Assembly (NCBI RefSeq): GCF_900302465.1
Contig: NZ_OMOR01000001.1
Coordinates: 2,480,001 to 2,544,000, forward strand
Length of the DNA stretch: 64,000 nt
Direction of reading: 5' to 3'
DNA from: Ascidiaceihabitans donghaensis
Lineage (GTDB): Bacteria > Pseudomonadota > Alphaproteobacteria > Rhodobacterales > Rhodobacteraceae
The position numbers and the translations under genes were made by a program. Positions 8,639 to 17,500 of this stretch are shown here, piece after piece (position 1 is the first letter of the stretch; the number at the start of each line of letters is the position of its first letter). Below the pieces are notes generated by a model. That model saw only the letters and a program-made list of their open reading frames with translations. It made no database searches and was not told where the DNA came from.

Positions 8639-8782
8639 CTAACGTTTGGTCCGGCGGCATCTGTCCGAGCAATAGCGCACCTCGTCCCAGACTTTGGCCC
8701 ACTTCTTGCGCCACACAAACGGCTTGGCGCAGGTGGCGCAGATCTTGGCAGGCAAATCCGCCTTTTTGCGCATTTTTGCCAT
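8639..8782 (-). CDS. DUF2256 domain protein, 47-aa zinc-ribbon-like
   Basis: An ATG at 8782 opens a 47-codon frame reading MAKMRKKADLPAKICATCAK, then PFVWRKKWAKVWDEVRYCSD and RCRRTKR. This matches DUF2256 almost throughout: the DLPxKxC start, CxxC, the W-K/R-K-K-W core, and a second C-x3-C pair (YCSDRC). The four cysteines suggest a metal-binding knuckle. Its ATG is one base after the photolyase stop, so it is translationally coupled to it. DUF2256 genes often sit beside photolyase/cryptochrome genes, which suggests a shared role in light-dependent DNA repair; that is inference. Confidence 0.9.
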   Translation of the reverse strand: MAKMRKKADLPAKICATCAKPFVWRKKWAKVWDEVRYCSDRCRRTKR

Positions 8783-8783
8783 G

Positions 8784-10292
8784 CTAGAATTCGAACCCCA
8801 ACTGTCTTGGATCTGCTTTTTTCGCTTTGGGCGCTTTGGGGCCTACGGGGTCGCGTTGGAACCGTCTTTGACTGTCTTTGCGGCTGGCATGTTTGTGCAC
8901 CACGCGGGCAGCCTCTGAATGAAACGCGCCGCCCTTGCGCACGGCGTGTACGGTTTCGCGGGCAAATCGTGCCGCAGAAACCACATCGACAATCGGGGCA
9001 GGATACGCCAACCGCGACGCGCCGTCCCAAAGCCATGGCTCTTGCAGGTATGCGTCGGGGACATCTGCCAATTCAGGCACCCATGTCCGGGTGAACACCC
9101 CCGAAGGGTCCTGATCGTGGCCTTGTTTAACGGGGTTATAGATGCGCACGGTGTTCATGCCTGTGACCCCGGATTGCATTTGCATCTGTGACCAGTGAAT
9201 GCCCGGCTCATAATCCGTGAACAACCGCGCAAGAACAGGACCCGTACTGCGCCAGTCCAGCCATAAATGATAGGATGCCACAGCCACAACCATCGCCCGC
9301 ATCCGGAAATTGAGCCATCCCGTCGCCTGCAATGACCGCATACATGCGTCCACAAACGGCAAACCCGTCTCGCCCTGGGCCCACGCCTGCAAGCGCACAG
9401 GGTCTGCGTGCTGCGGGCGCATGCCTTCATAGGCGGAATGCAAGCAGCGGTGTTCAAGTGCGGGTTCATCTTCCAGTTTCTGCATGAAGTGATCCCGCCA
9501 CGCCAAACGCGATTGAAACGATTTGAGGGATTTGGCCCACTCTACGTCGCGTGGCCCTACGGCCATCTGCGCCGTTTCCCGCACGGATAGGGTGCCAAAT
9601 GCCAAATGCGGGGACACCCGCGAACAGGCCACAGCCCCCTGCAATGGCGACGACATGTCCCGACGATACGTGCGCCCACGTGTGTCCAGAAAACTGTGCA
9701 ACACCGCCAAACCAGCCGCGCGTCCGCCGGCCTGACGGTCGGGGCACATGTCCTGCAGCCCAAAATCGGGTGCTGGGTCAGACGCAAGCCGCAGCCTTTC
9801 CAAGGCGGTAACAGGCGTTGGTGGCGCGATGATGGCCGAATTGACGTGGCTGTCGCGCCGCCTGGCCCACCCGTTGCGCCCATTCAGGCGGCGCACGACG
9901 CCGCACCCTGCAATCTCCTGCCACCGCACGCCCGTGCCCCGCGCCCATGCGGCCACCGAAAGATCGCGTTTATAGCTCCACCCGTTGCCGGTTTCCTCAT
10001 GGCTGATCATGTGATCAAACGGAACTTGTTTATGAACATCAGCCAAAACGCCTGTGGCCGTTCCCACGCGTTCCACCAGATGCAAGCCCAGCGCATTCAG
10101 GGCCAAGCGCAGTTCAGCCACACTTTCGCGTACAAAAGCCCACTGCCGGTGTGACGCATCGGCCTGCGCCCACAGGTCCGGTTCCCAAACGTACAGTGGC
10201 AAAACAGGCCCCATGGCCATAGCCTGCGCCAACGCCGCATGATCAGCGGTGCGCAAGTCTCTTTTCAGCCATAAAACAATTGGGCGCGTCAT
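8784..10292 (-). CDS. Deoxyribodipyrimidine photolyase / cryptochrome family protein
   Basis: The 502-residue protein opens with RPIVLWLKRDLRTADHAALAQA, the antenna-chromophore (Rossmann) domain of photolyases. The C-terminal FAD domain shows LPFVDACMRSLQATGWLNFR, then DYEPGIHWSQMQMQSG and TVRIYNPVKQGHDQDPSG, the positions that in the family wrap FAD and the adenine. It resembles a bacterial cryptochrome-like clade rather than E. coli PhrB exactly, so CPD-repair activity is probable but not certain. A basic tail (about residues 460-497, KHASRKDSQRRFQRD) is unusual. DUF2256 follows directly. Confidence 0.88.
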   Translation of the reverse strand: MTRPIVLWLKRDLRTADHAALAQAMAMGPVLPLYVWEPDLWAQADASHRQWAFVRESVAELRLALNALGLHLVERVGTATGVLADVHKQVPFDHMISHEETGNGWSYKRDLSVAAWARGTGVRWQEIAGCGVVRRLNGRNGWARRRDSHVNSAIIAPPTPVTALERLRLASDPAPDFGLQDMCPDRQAGGRAAGLAVLHSFLDTRGRTYRRDMSSPLQGAVACSRVSPHLAFGTLSVRETAQMAVGPRDVEWAKSLKSFQSRLAWRDHFMQKLEDEPALEHRCLHSAYEGMRPQHADPVRLQAWAQGETGLPFVDACMRSLQATGWLNFRMRAMVVAVASYHLWLDWRSTGPVLARLFTDYEPGIHWSQMQMQSGVTGMNTVRIYNPVKQGHDQDPSGVFTRTWVPELADVPDAYLQEPWLWDGASRLAYPAPIVDVVSAARFARETVHAVRKGGAFHSEAARVVHKHASRKDSQRRFQRDPVGPKAPKAKKADPRQLGFEF

Positions 10293-10339
10293 GATGCACG
10301 ACCTAGATCAACGCTTTCACAAAGAAACCGTGACCACAA

Positions 10340-10370
10340 AAAAGAGGTGCACAAAATGCGCACCTCTTTT
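10340..10370 (-). terminator. Intrinsic terminator after the 61-aa membrane protein
   Basis: AAAAGAGGTGC (10340-10350) pairs with GCACCTCTTTT (10360-10370), an 11-bp stem with a 9-base loop; in the minus direction it is followed by a T-run. It lies 27 bases after the stop of the 61-aa gene and before the photolyase start, so it isolates the two. Confidence 0.7.
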
Positions 10371-10396
10371 CCACTCATTACCCCTTAACCCCCTAT

Positions 10397-10582
10397 TTAC
10401 CCGTCAAGCGTTTGAACCTCAAAGCCTGACGCGTCGTTTTGGACGCCGACGTCCTGCCCCATAAAGACGAATACGGCCCCGATCGTAAGAACAGCGACGA
10501 ACCCCAAAGCCGCGCCAATGCCCAGCAAGGAAGGGCGGTGGCGGTTGGATTGCTTTTCAATATTCGTGTCAGGTGCTGACAT
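10397..10582 (-). CDS. Small single-span membrane protein (61 aa)
   Basis: A 61-residue frame with an RBS (AAAGGA, 7 bases before the ATG). The N-terminus is polar (MSAPDTNIEKQSNRHRPS), followed by one strong transmembrane helix (LLGIGAALGFVAVLTIGAVFVFMG) and a short acidic tail. This is a plausible N-in, C-out membrane protein of unknown function. It is transcribed divergently from pepN and has its own terminator, so it is likely expressed alone. Confidence 0.72.
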   Translation of the reverse strand: MSAPDTNIEKQSNRHRPSLLGIGAALGFVAVLTIGAVFVFMGQDVGVQNDASGFEVQTLDG

Positions 10583-10749
10583 GGTTACGTCCTTTCATTT
10601 TGCACAGTCGTGCACAGGCGCGGTCGTGCTTCACCAAACAAACCGTTCCGGGCGCAAAAGGTTCCCGGCCTTGCGCAAAAAAGGGCAACGCGCCTTGTGG
10701 CCGCTGCGTGATCGGCCTAGCGTTCCCATCGTTAAACAGGAGATGTGCG

Positions 10750-13293
10750 ATGCGTGATGCGGCCCCCCAAACAATCTATTTGAAAGACTACACGCCCTTT
10801 GGGTTCACTGTCGAAGAAGTCCATCTGACGTTTGATTTGGCCCCGTCCGCCACGCGTGTCACCTCACGGATCAAATTCGCACCCAACCCGGACGCGACAG
10901 ACAAAACGTTTTTCCTGCACGGCGAAGAACTGACGCTGCGGTGGGCCAAAATTGATGGCGAAACCGTAGAACCAACCATCACAGCCGAAGGGCTGACATG
11001 TAACGTGCCGAACATTCCGTTTGTTTGGGAATCCGAGGTACAGATCGATCCCGCAGGCAACACCGCTTTGGAAGGACTGTACAGGTCATCCGGCATGTAT
11101 TGCACGCAATGTGAGGCCGAAGGCTTTCGCAAGATCACCTACTACCCCGACCGTCCTGACGTCATGTCCACCTTCACAGTGCGCATCAATGGGCCCGAAC
11201 CCGTTTTGTTGTCTAACGGCAACCCCGTGGCGTCAGGTAAAGGTTGGGCCGAATGGCACGACCCGTGGCCCAAGCCCGCCTATTTGTTTGCGCTTGTGGC
11301 AGGCGAATTGATCGCACACCCCGGCAAGTTTACCACCATGAACGGTCGCAAAGTCGAACTGAACCTCTATGTGCGCCCCGGAGACGAGCATAAATGCGCC
11401 TTCGGGATGCAAGCGTTGAAGGATTCCATGGTTTGGGACGAAAAAGTCTATGGGCGCGAATATGACTTGGATATTTTCAACATCGTCGCGGTCGACGACT
11501 TCAACATGGGCGCGATGGAAAACAAGGGCCTGAATGTCTTCAACTCTTCCGCGGTTCTGGCCAGTCCCGAGACCTCAACCGACCAGAATTTTGAGCGGAT
11601 TGAAGCCATCATCGCCCATGAGTATTTCCACAACTGGACAGGCAACCGCATCACTTGCCGCGACTGGTTCCAGCTTTGTCTGAAAGAGGGGCTGACAGTC
11701 TACCGCGACAGTCAATTCACCTCTGACATGCGTTCTGCGCCGGTGAAGCGGATTTCGGATGTCATTGATTTGCGTGGCCGCCAGTTTACCGAAGATCAAG
11801 GCCCCCTCGCCCATCCTGTGCGCCCCGAAAGCTTTCAGGAGATCAACAATTTCTACACCGCCACCGTCTATGAAAAAGGCGCAGAAGTGATCGGTATGCT
11901 GCGCACGCTTGTGGGTGCGGATGCCTATTCCAAGGCGGTGGATTTGTATTTTGACCGCCACGACGGGCAAGCCTGCACCATCGAGGACTGGATACAAGTA
12001 TTCGAAGACAGCACCGGCCGCGATCTGGGGCAATTCAAACGCTGGTACAGCCAAGCGGGCACACCACATTTGAAAGTCACCGAAAGCTATGAAGGCGACA
12101 CATACACCCTGACTTTCGCCCAACACACACCGCCCAGCGCAACCACACCGGACCCTAAGCCCCAAGTGATCCCCGTTGCCATGGGTCTGTTGGCCGCCGA
12201 CGGATCAGAAGCGATGGGCACCCAAGTGCTGGAAATCACCAAAGACACCCAAAGCTTTTCGTTTCCCGGACAACCCGCGCGGCCAGTCCCCTCTATCCTG
12301 CGCGGCTTTTCGGCGCCTGTGGTGTTGGATCATTCCGCTGATCATGCGTTTTTGCTGGCCCATGACACCGATCCCTTTAATCGCTGGGAAAGTGCGCGCG
12401 CATTGGCAAAGGGATCATTGATGGCGACAATCCGTCAGGGCAAAGCCCCGGACAGCGCATACCTTGAAGGTCTGACGAAGGTGGTGGCCGACGATAGTCT
12501 TGATCCGGCCTACCGTGCCTTGATGATTGGTTTGCCCGCACAATCCGAATTGGCAGCCAGCCTGCATGCAGAAGGTGACGTGCCTGATCCCGATGCGATT
12601 CATCTGGCTGTCGATGCGATGCGCGAGGCGCAGGCCGAAGCTCTGCAAGATATGCTACATCCCTTGTATGATGCCCATCAGGTGACCCAAGACTATGTCC
12701 CGGACGCGGCCCAGTCGGGCAAACGCGCCCTTGGCAATGCCATGCTGGCACTGATCACCCGCCGCGATGGCGGTGCGGTGGCCCAGGCCCAATACGACAC
12801 CGCCACCAACATGACACAACAGCTTGCAGCCTTGGGCTTTTTGATCGGAGCCGAACAAGGCGACGCAGCTCTTGGCGCATTTGAAGCCCAATGGAAAGAT
12901 GACCGGCTGGTGATGGACAAGTGGTTCGGTCTGCAAGTGATGAAGGCCAAACCCGATGATGCTGCCGATACGGCCACGGCCCTTACACGGCACCATGATT
13001 TCAACTGGAAAAACCCCAACCGCTTTCGCGCCACTTTGGGCGCTTTGGCCATGCATCATGCAGGCTTTCACGCCAAAGATGGATCGGGGTATGCATTGCT
13101 GGCGGATTGGTTGATCAAACTGGATCCAGTCAATCCACAAACCACCGCACGCATGTGTTCCGCCTTTCAAACTTGGCGCCGCTACGATGCCATTCGTCAA
13201 ACCTTGATAAAAGCGCAATTGGAACGCATCGCCAGCACGCCCGGCCTTAGTCGCGACACCGCCGAGATGATTGGACGTATCCGCGAAGCTTAA
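10750..13293 (+). CDS. pepN: Aminopeptidase N (M1 family zinc metallopeptidase)
   Basis: An 847-residue M1 aminopeptidase of the E. coli PepN type. It has the GAMEN exopeptidase motif (MGAMENKGLNVFNS) and the zinc site HEYFHNWTGNR with the downstream Glu in LKEGLTVYRD (HExxH-x18-E). The C-terminal half is the helical domain, ending TAEMIGRIREA. The start is set at the ATG at 10750 (MRDAAPQTIYLKDY), which has AGGAG upstream; the frame is open further left, but that part is not protein-like. The role is general cytoplasmic peptide turnover. Confidence 0.96.
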   Translation: MRDAAPQTIYLKDYTPFGFTVEEVHLTFDLAPSATRVTSRIKFAPNPDATDKTFFLHGEELTLRWAKIDGETVEPTITAEGLTCNVPNIPFVWESEVQIDPAGNTALEGLYRSSGMYCTQCEAEGFRKITYYPDRPDVMSTFTVRINGPEPVLLSNGNPVASGKGWAEWHDPWPKPAYLFALVAGELIAHPGKFTTMNGRKVELNLYVRPGDEHKCAFGMQALKDSMVWDEKVYGREYDLDIFNIVAVDDFNMGAMENKGLNVFNSSAVLASPETSTDQNFERIEAIIAHEYFHNWTGNRITCRDWFQLCLKEGLTVYRDSQFTSDMRSAPVKRISDVIDLRGRQFTEDQGPLAHPVRPESFQEINNFYTATVYEKGAEVIGMLRTLVGADAYSKAVDLYFDRHDGQACTIEDWIQVFEDSTGRDLGQFKRWYSQAGTPHLKVTESYEGDTYTLTFAQHTPPSATTPDPKPQVIPVAMGLLAADGSEAMGTQVLEITKDTQSFSFPGQPARPVPSILRGFSAPVVLDHSADHAFLLAHDTDPFNRWESARALAKGSLMATIRQGKAPDSAYLEGLTKVVADDSLDPAYRALMIGLPAQSELAASLHAEGDVPDPDAIHLAVDAMREAQAEALQDMLHPLYDAHQVTQDYVPDAAQSGKRALGNAMLALITRRDGGAVAQAQYDTATNMTQQLAALGFLIGAEQGDAALGAFEAQWKDDRLVMDKWFGLQVMKAKPDDAADTATALTRHHDFNWKNPNRFRATLGALAMHHAGFHAKDGSGYALLADWLIKLDPVNPQTTARMCSAFQTWRRYDAIRQTLIKAQLERIASTPGLSRDTAEMIGRIREA

Positions 13294-13294
13294 A

Positions 13295-13346
13295 GGGGGC
13301 CAGCCCCCGCCCTGCAGCAACCCCCGGGATTTTTTAGGAAAAAGAC
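13295..13346 (+). repeat. Intergenic repeat family, copy 1
   Basis: Begins with a GGGGGC-CA-GCCCCC hairpin and ends with GGATTTTTTAGGAAAAAGAC. It fills the space between pepN and the next SDR gene. The same two blocks occur inverted at 18980-19032 and again at 53508-53551, so this is a dispersed repeat. The GC hairpin plus T-run could double as the pepN terminator. Confidence 0.65.
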
Positions 13347-13367
13347 CCAAAGAAAAAGGAATATGCC

Positions 13368-14102
13368 ATGTCCAGACCTGTTGTTTTGGTGACTGGAGGC
13401 TCCGCAGGTATTGGTGCCGCCTGTGTCGAGCTGGCCGCACAAAAGGGCTACGATATCCTGCTGAACTACAATTCGGACCTAAACGGCGCCAATGCAGCCC
13501 GTGTGTCCGCCGAGGCCCACGGCGCCCATGTCATCCTTGTGCAGGGCGACGTGTCCAAGCCGCAGGATGTGGACCGTATCTATGACACCCTTGATGCCGA
13601 ATTTGGCGCGATGCATGCATTGATCAACAACGCAGGCATTGTCGGGCAGAAGGCCAAATTGGTCGACATGGATTACGCCCGCATTGCGCGTATGTTCGAG
13701 GTCAATCTGCTGGGCGCCGTGATGATGGCCCAAGGGGCTGCGCAACGATTGCGATCAGGTGGCAGCATCATTAACATTTCCTCAGCCGCCGCACGTTTGG
13801 GATCTGGCAACCAGTATGTAGATTATGCCGCTTCAAAAGGGGCTATCGATACATTTACCAAAGGCTTGTCCGACGAATTGGCCCCGCAAGGCGTTCGCGT
13901 CATGGCCGTGCGCCCCGGTCTTATCGAAACTGACATCCATGCCAAAGGCGGAGAACCCGACCGCGCAGAACGTCTGGCCCACATGGTGCCAATGCAGCGC
14001 ACCGGGTCCGCCATGGAAATCGCCCGCTCCGTATTGTGGTTGATGTCGCAGGACGCAAGCTACATCACGGGCTCTGCTTTGGATGTGACGGGAGGCCGGT
14101 AA
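13368..14102 (+). CDS. Short-chain dehydrogenase/reductase (SDR)
   Basis: A 244-residue classical SDR: TGGSAGIG (9-16), NNAG (87-90), Ser138/139, Tyr153 and Lys157 (YAASK), and the terminal SALDVTGG typical of the glucose 1-dehydrogenase / FabG-like group. The residues after the glycine motif (NYNSD) suggest NADP(H) binding less than NAD(H), but cofactor choice is uncertain. It has a purine-rich RBS (AGAAAAAGGAA). It is not similar enough to the SDR at 5620 to be a recent duplicate. Confidence 0.85.
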   Translation: MSRPVVLVTGGSAGIGAACVELAAQKGYDILLNYNSDLNGANAARVSAEAHGAHVILVQGDVSKPQDVDRIYDTLDAEFGAMHALINNAGIVGQKAKLVDMDYARIARMFEVNLLGAVMMAQGAAQRLRSGGSIINISSAAARLGSGNQYVDYAASKGAIDTFTKGLSDELAPQGVRVMAVRPGLIETDIHAKGGEPDRAERLAHMVPMQRTGSAMEIARSVLWLMSQDASYITGSALDVTGGR

Positions 14103-14152
14103 CTGTATAAGATGTCGCTTCAATAACATTCAGTAAAGAGTAAGAGGATCAC

Positions 14153-14683
14153 ATGCCGTTCATTCTGGGACTTATCGGATTGGCCACAGCCGCCTATTTC
14201 ATGGTCATTCGTGCAAGACGTGGCGCGGAAATGGCGTCTGAGCTGATGGATGTCGCCTCTGACGTGCGTGCAGCCGCCCGTCGCTTTGGATTTCGACGCA
14301 AGCAAAACATCCATCCCGTCGACAGCATCGACGACCCGAAACTGGCTTTGGGCGGATTGTCCGCGGCCTTTATGGCGTTGGACGATCTTCCGACCCAAGA
14401 CGGGCGCACCGCGTTGGACGCACAGCTGCGCAAACACCTGGAGTTGGACGGCCAGCAGGCACAGGAAATCGCAGTCCTTGGGCAATGGTTTGTGGAAACT
14501 TGCGGCGGGGCAGATGCGGCTGTGAAACGCCTGTCAAAACGGCTGTATGCACTGGACAAAGGGCAAAGCTTTGGCGTGTTGATGGCCGTTATTCAGGGCA
14601 CAATGCACAGCACAGGACACCCGTTGTCCACGCGCCAATCAGAGGCTTTGGTGGATATCAAACGCGCATTCCATCTGTCATGA
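14153..14683 (+). CDS. Membrane-anchored protein of unknown function, TerB-like helical domain possible
   Basis: A 176-residue protein with an N-terminal hydrophobic anchor (FILGLIGLATAAYFMVI) followed by RARRG, so it probably spans the membrane once with the bulk in the cytoplasm. The rest is helical: DDPKLALGGLSAAFMALDDL then LRKHLELDGQQAQEIAVLGQWFVE, reminiscent of TerB-type helical domains, but I cannot confirm this. It overlaps the next gene by four bases (ATGA), so the two are co-translated. Confidence 0.7.
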   Translation: MPFILGLIGLATAAYFMVIRARRGAEMASELMDVASDVRAAARRFGFRRKQNIHPVDSIDDPKLALGGLSAAFMALDDLPTQDGRTALDAQLRKHLELDGQQAQEIAVLGQWFVETCGGADAAVKRLSKRLYALDKGQSFGVLMAVIQGTMHSTGHPLSTRQSEALVDIKRAFHLS

Positions 14684-15108
14684 CGGACTTCGACTACACG
14701 CGATCGGGACGAAACCGCGCAACACTGCTGACGGTTTTGGCGGTGTGGGCCTGTGTCCTTGCATTGGTGTTTTGGATCGATATGGCCCTATGGATCGCTG
14801 CGATCCTATGCGCTGCAACTTTGCCCGCGCTATATGATCTGGTCACGGCGCGCCAAGCCGGAATGACGATTGCCGCTACAGACATCACCTGGTTTGCGGG
14901 GGCCAAGACAGGCAAAGTGGCGTGGAACCGTGTGGACCACGTACGCTTTGACACCCGATTGGACCTTTCTGTCCGAATGGCATTGGTCTTACACAACGGA
15001 CGGCGGGTGAAAGTTCCTTTTGAAGCCACACCACCCGCAGACGCCATCGAAGCGGACCTGAAAAACAGAGACATCAAGACCGAAAGACACCACTTCGGCT
15101 TTATGTAG
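14680..15108 (+). CDS. Small membrane protein with PH-like C-terminal region (142 aa)
   Basis: The ATG at 14680 overlaps the stop of the previous gene, giving 142 residues. Two hydrophobic helices (LLTVLAVWACVLALVFWI and WIAAILCAATLPALYDLV) are followed by a soluble beta-rich stretch (ITWFAGAKTGKVAWNRVDHVRFDTR, RVKVPFEATPPADAI). That arrangement resembles bacterial PH-domain membrane proteins (bPH2/YdbT-like), but no specific motif proves it. It forms a two-gene unit with the upstream gene. Confidence 0.7.
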   Translation: MTDFDYTRSGRNRATLLTVLAVWACVLALVFWIDMALWIAAILCAATLPALYDLVTARQAGMTIAATDITWFAGAKTGKVAWNRVDHVRFDTRLDLSVRMALVLHNGRRVKVPFEATPPADAIEADLKNRDIKTERHHFGFM

Positions 15109-15130
15109 CTGGACCGGTCAGTCTTTCGCG

Positions 15131-15829
15131 TTATGGCCGCGCTTTGGGCCGTATCGCATCGGGCAAAGCGCAATAGGGTTGCCGTTTTAACCAACCTGCC
15201 ATGTCGGCCCGCTTGGCGGTTGAGCGCATTGGCCCCCAGTCGGCGCTAACGCCACGCCACTTGCGATCCTTGCCGTGCACAAGCCCGTCCCGCGGCACGG
15301 TAACGGCCATAATACGCACCGCACAGCTTAGGTTGGCCGCACCGTTTCGCAGTGCCTCACCGGTGCCGACATTGCATTTGTAGCCGCGCGCCGTCGCAGG
15401 CAGGATTTGCAACAGACCGTACCAACGCCCGCCTCCGCCAACGGCCCGGGGCTTGTAGGTGCTTTCGAATTTCGCCAGTGCAGACATAAAGCCAAGCCAA
15501 AACGCACGCCGGTCGGCTTCATTTGCATCCGGATAGCGGGGACACCAGTTTTGAATATCTCCGGGCACCATGTCCGTCAGGGGCTTTCCATGGGTCTTCA
15601 AAGCGGTCAACGCTGCCCTGTTCCACAACAAATGGCCCGGCTGATGGGTCCAACGGGTGCGCGGCATATGGCCTGATCTGGCCTTGGGGCGCAGGTCTTT
15701 AACTGAATTTCCGTCAGCGCCCAGAACCACGTCTTGGCTAGCGTCTGGACGCAACGGTTCGTTTGGGACAGCAGCCACAGGCATTGCCAGAAGAACCATG
15801 GTTAACAAAAGAGAGGTCGCGTGTTTCAT
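15131..15829 (-). CDS. Lytic transglycosylase (SLT domain), exported
   Basis: The protein starts with a signal peptide (MKHATSLLLTMVLLAMPVAA, cleavage likely after AVA or AAV). The SLT fold motifs are visible: FMSALAKFESTYKPRA with the catalytic Glu in FES, then RWYGLLQILPATARGY (YGLxQI-x-PxTA). Family members cleave the MurNAc-GlcNAc bond of peptidoglycan with 1,6-anhydro product formation. Two or more Cys (NWCPRY, YKCNV, LSCAVR, PYC) suggest periplasmic disulfides. It faces the TTAA-rich CtrA-box region on its upstream side. Confidence 0.85.
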   Translation of the reverse strand: MKHATSLLLTMVLLAMPVAAVPNEPLRPDASQDVVLGADGNSVKDLRPKARSGHMPRTRWTHQPGHLLWNRAALTALKTHGKPLTDMVPGDIQNWCPRYPDANEADRRAFWLGFMSALAKFESTYKPRAVGGGGRWYGLLQILPATARGYKCNVGTGEALRNGAANLSCAVRIMAVTVPRDGLVHGKDRKWRGVSADWGPMRSTAKRADMAGWLKRQPYCALPDAIRPKARP

Positions 15830-16030
15830 GCGAAACTATGCAAATATGTATCTGCAGATTGCAAGTCTGGCCAATCTGAACGAAGCTCGGGTGAAACAAT
15901 GACAGGGTCCCGTGACGACTGTTTCGCGCTATGCGTAAATTCTTTGCGCAGACAGCTGAGCGACGCAGAATGCTGCTTCTCCCTCATAAAGAGCAACTTC
16001 CGCTACCGTAACGGGAACTGAGGCAAAATG

Positions 16031-16046
16031 TTAAGGTTTTGTTAAC
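16031..16046. promoter_or_regulatory. CtrA-type binding site (TTAA-N7-TTAAC)
   Basis: TTAA at 16031-16034, seven bases, then TTAAC at 16042-16046: an exact match to the full CtrA consensus of alphaproteobacteria. It lies in the divergent region between the lytic transglycosylase and the gene at 16163, and could regulate either. If it overlaps a -35 element for the rightward gene, transcription would start near 16075, which favours a translation start later than 16070. Confidence 0.6.
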
Positions 16047-16162
16047 AAAACAAGCCGTTTTGACAAAACATGAGCGCGAAACTTTCGCCTCCGCGCCACG
16101 TTTCGGCCCCATTGCTTGGTCAGATTAGGGTCAGTTCTTTAATGGTCCAGGATGGTCTGTCT

Positions 16163-17476
16163 ATGCAATTGGCATCTTATTTTTCAAAAACGGTTAACCC
16201 TATTTTGGGCGCCTTCAAACGCGCCACCCCCCAGATTGACGAAGACGGCGTTGTTGTGCCTCACGCGCATGTTCGTCCAAAACGTATCGCCACACGCCAA
16301 AAACAAACGCCGACCCAAAACGATAGCGACGCACTGGTGATCCCCTGCCCCGATCCCACGGCCGAGGACCGCGAACGAGACTTTCACCAGATGCGCGGCC
16401 AACGTCTGGCACGGCAAGAAAACTGGGATGATATTTCAAGCGCCATTCGATTGGCCGACCGATCCCTTAGCAAAACGTCGGGCGGTATGCCGGTCGCGGA
16501 TCTGATAAGCTATGGCGCACGCGCAGACGTTGTACAGGCCTGTGAACACGCATTGCTTTCGGGAAAACCAGCCAAGGGTGCGCCCATTCTAGCCGGAATT
16601 GAAGCGCTTGAAGAGGTGCTGGCTGAGTGCGGTCAAGACTATACCATCGCCGCCGTCGTGGCCCATGCACATATGGACATCGCATGGGCATGGCGTGGGA
16701 CGTGCTGGGACGCTGAGGTTTCCCAACGCAACAAAGAAGCTTTCCAAGCCCACTTTGATCGCGCCCGTGACATTCTGGACCCCTTTCAATCCTTGACGCC
16801 AAAGCCTGCATTTCTGGCCGCCGCTGAATGTGCTTTGCGTGGTGGGTGTCCTGACGGGAAATTAAAAATTGCTGATGCATACCAGCAACTTATCGATCTG
16901 GATCCGGAAAATGCACGCGCGATGCGTGCCATGGGCAACCATTTGCTTCCACGCTGGTTCGGAGATTACAACCAACTGGAACTAGAAGCGCGCCGTACCG
17001 CATCACGGACACAAAGCACGTGGGGCGCTGGCGCGTACACTTGGGTTCAGCTGGATGCGATCGCCTTTGACGACGAGGCCTGTGCGCGGCTTGATGTTTC
17101 GTTCTTTGTGGACGGCCTGCATGACATTCTGGAGCGCACGAACAACCAGTACATTGTGAACCTGATGGCGGCGTATTGCGCCAACACGATGGGCAACGCC
17201 CGTGGCGGGCATGACGAAGCGGATCAGGTGCGCAGCCAGATCGCAGAATGCGCCAAGTGGATCATTCGCGAACACCTGACCGAATTGCACCCGATGATCT
17301 GGGCGCATGCGGCACGCGGTTTTGACAATTCATTGCGGGTGCGGTGCCCTGACCGTTTCGCGGCAGCCGGTCAAGCCGATGCATTGCGCATTATCGGCAA
17401 TCTGTTTCGGCCTGACATCGCAGCGGGCCGCAAGGTTGTTTTCACGGAAGACGGGCCTGTCACCCGCCCTGCGTGA
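16163..17476 (+). CDS. Conserved-looking protein of unknown function (437 aa)
   Basis: I do not recognise this protein. The frame is open from an ATG at 16070, but I prefer the ATG at 16163 (MQLASYFSKTVNP), which has AGGATGG upstream and lies at a plausible distance from the CtrA box. The region from about residue 100 on is helical and repeat-like, for example IRLADRSLSKTSGG, AAVVAHAHMDIAWAWRG and YQQLIDLDPENARAMRAMGN, which suggests TPR-like helices. The N-terminal 70 residues are basic and low in complexity. No signal peptide is seen. Confidence 0.65.
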   Translation: MQLASYFSKTVNPILGAFKRATPQIDEDGVVVPHAHVRPKRIATRQKQTPTQNDSDALVIPCPDPTAEDRERDFHQMRGQRLARQENWDDISSAIRLADRSLSKTSGGMPVADLISYGARADVVQACEHALLSGKPAKGAPILAGIEALEEVLAECGQDYTIAAVVAHAHMDIAWAWRGTCWDAEVSQRNKEAFQAHFDRARDILDPFQSLTPKPAFLAAAECALRGGCPDGKLKIADAYQQLIDLDPENARAMRAMGNHLLPRWFGDYNQLELEARRTASRTQSTWGAGAYTWVQLDAIAFDDEACARLDVSFFVDGLHDILERTNNQYIVNLMAAYCANTMGNARGGHDEADQVRSQIAECAKWIIREHLTELHPMIWAHAARGFDNSLRVRCPDRFAAAGQADALRIIGNLFRPDIAAGRKVVFTEDGPVTRPA

Positions 17477-17500
17477 TTGCGTGCACGTTCACGGTACCGG

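Noticed and set aside
8780-8802. GGTTCGAAT-like T-loop at the 3' end of the photolyase gene
   Set aside because: It is the codons for the C-terminal Gly-Phe-Glu-Phe and stop; no cloverleaf can be formed around it.
10573-10749. 59-residue extension of PepN
   Set aside because: The extra residues are Arg/Cys-rich and not protein-like, while the ATG at 10750 has AGGAG and the family start sequence.
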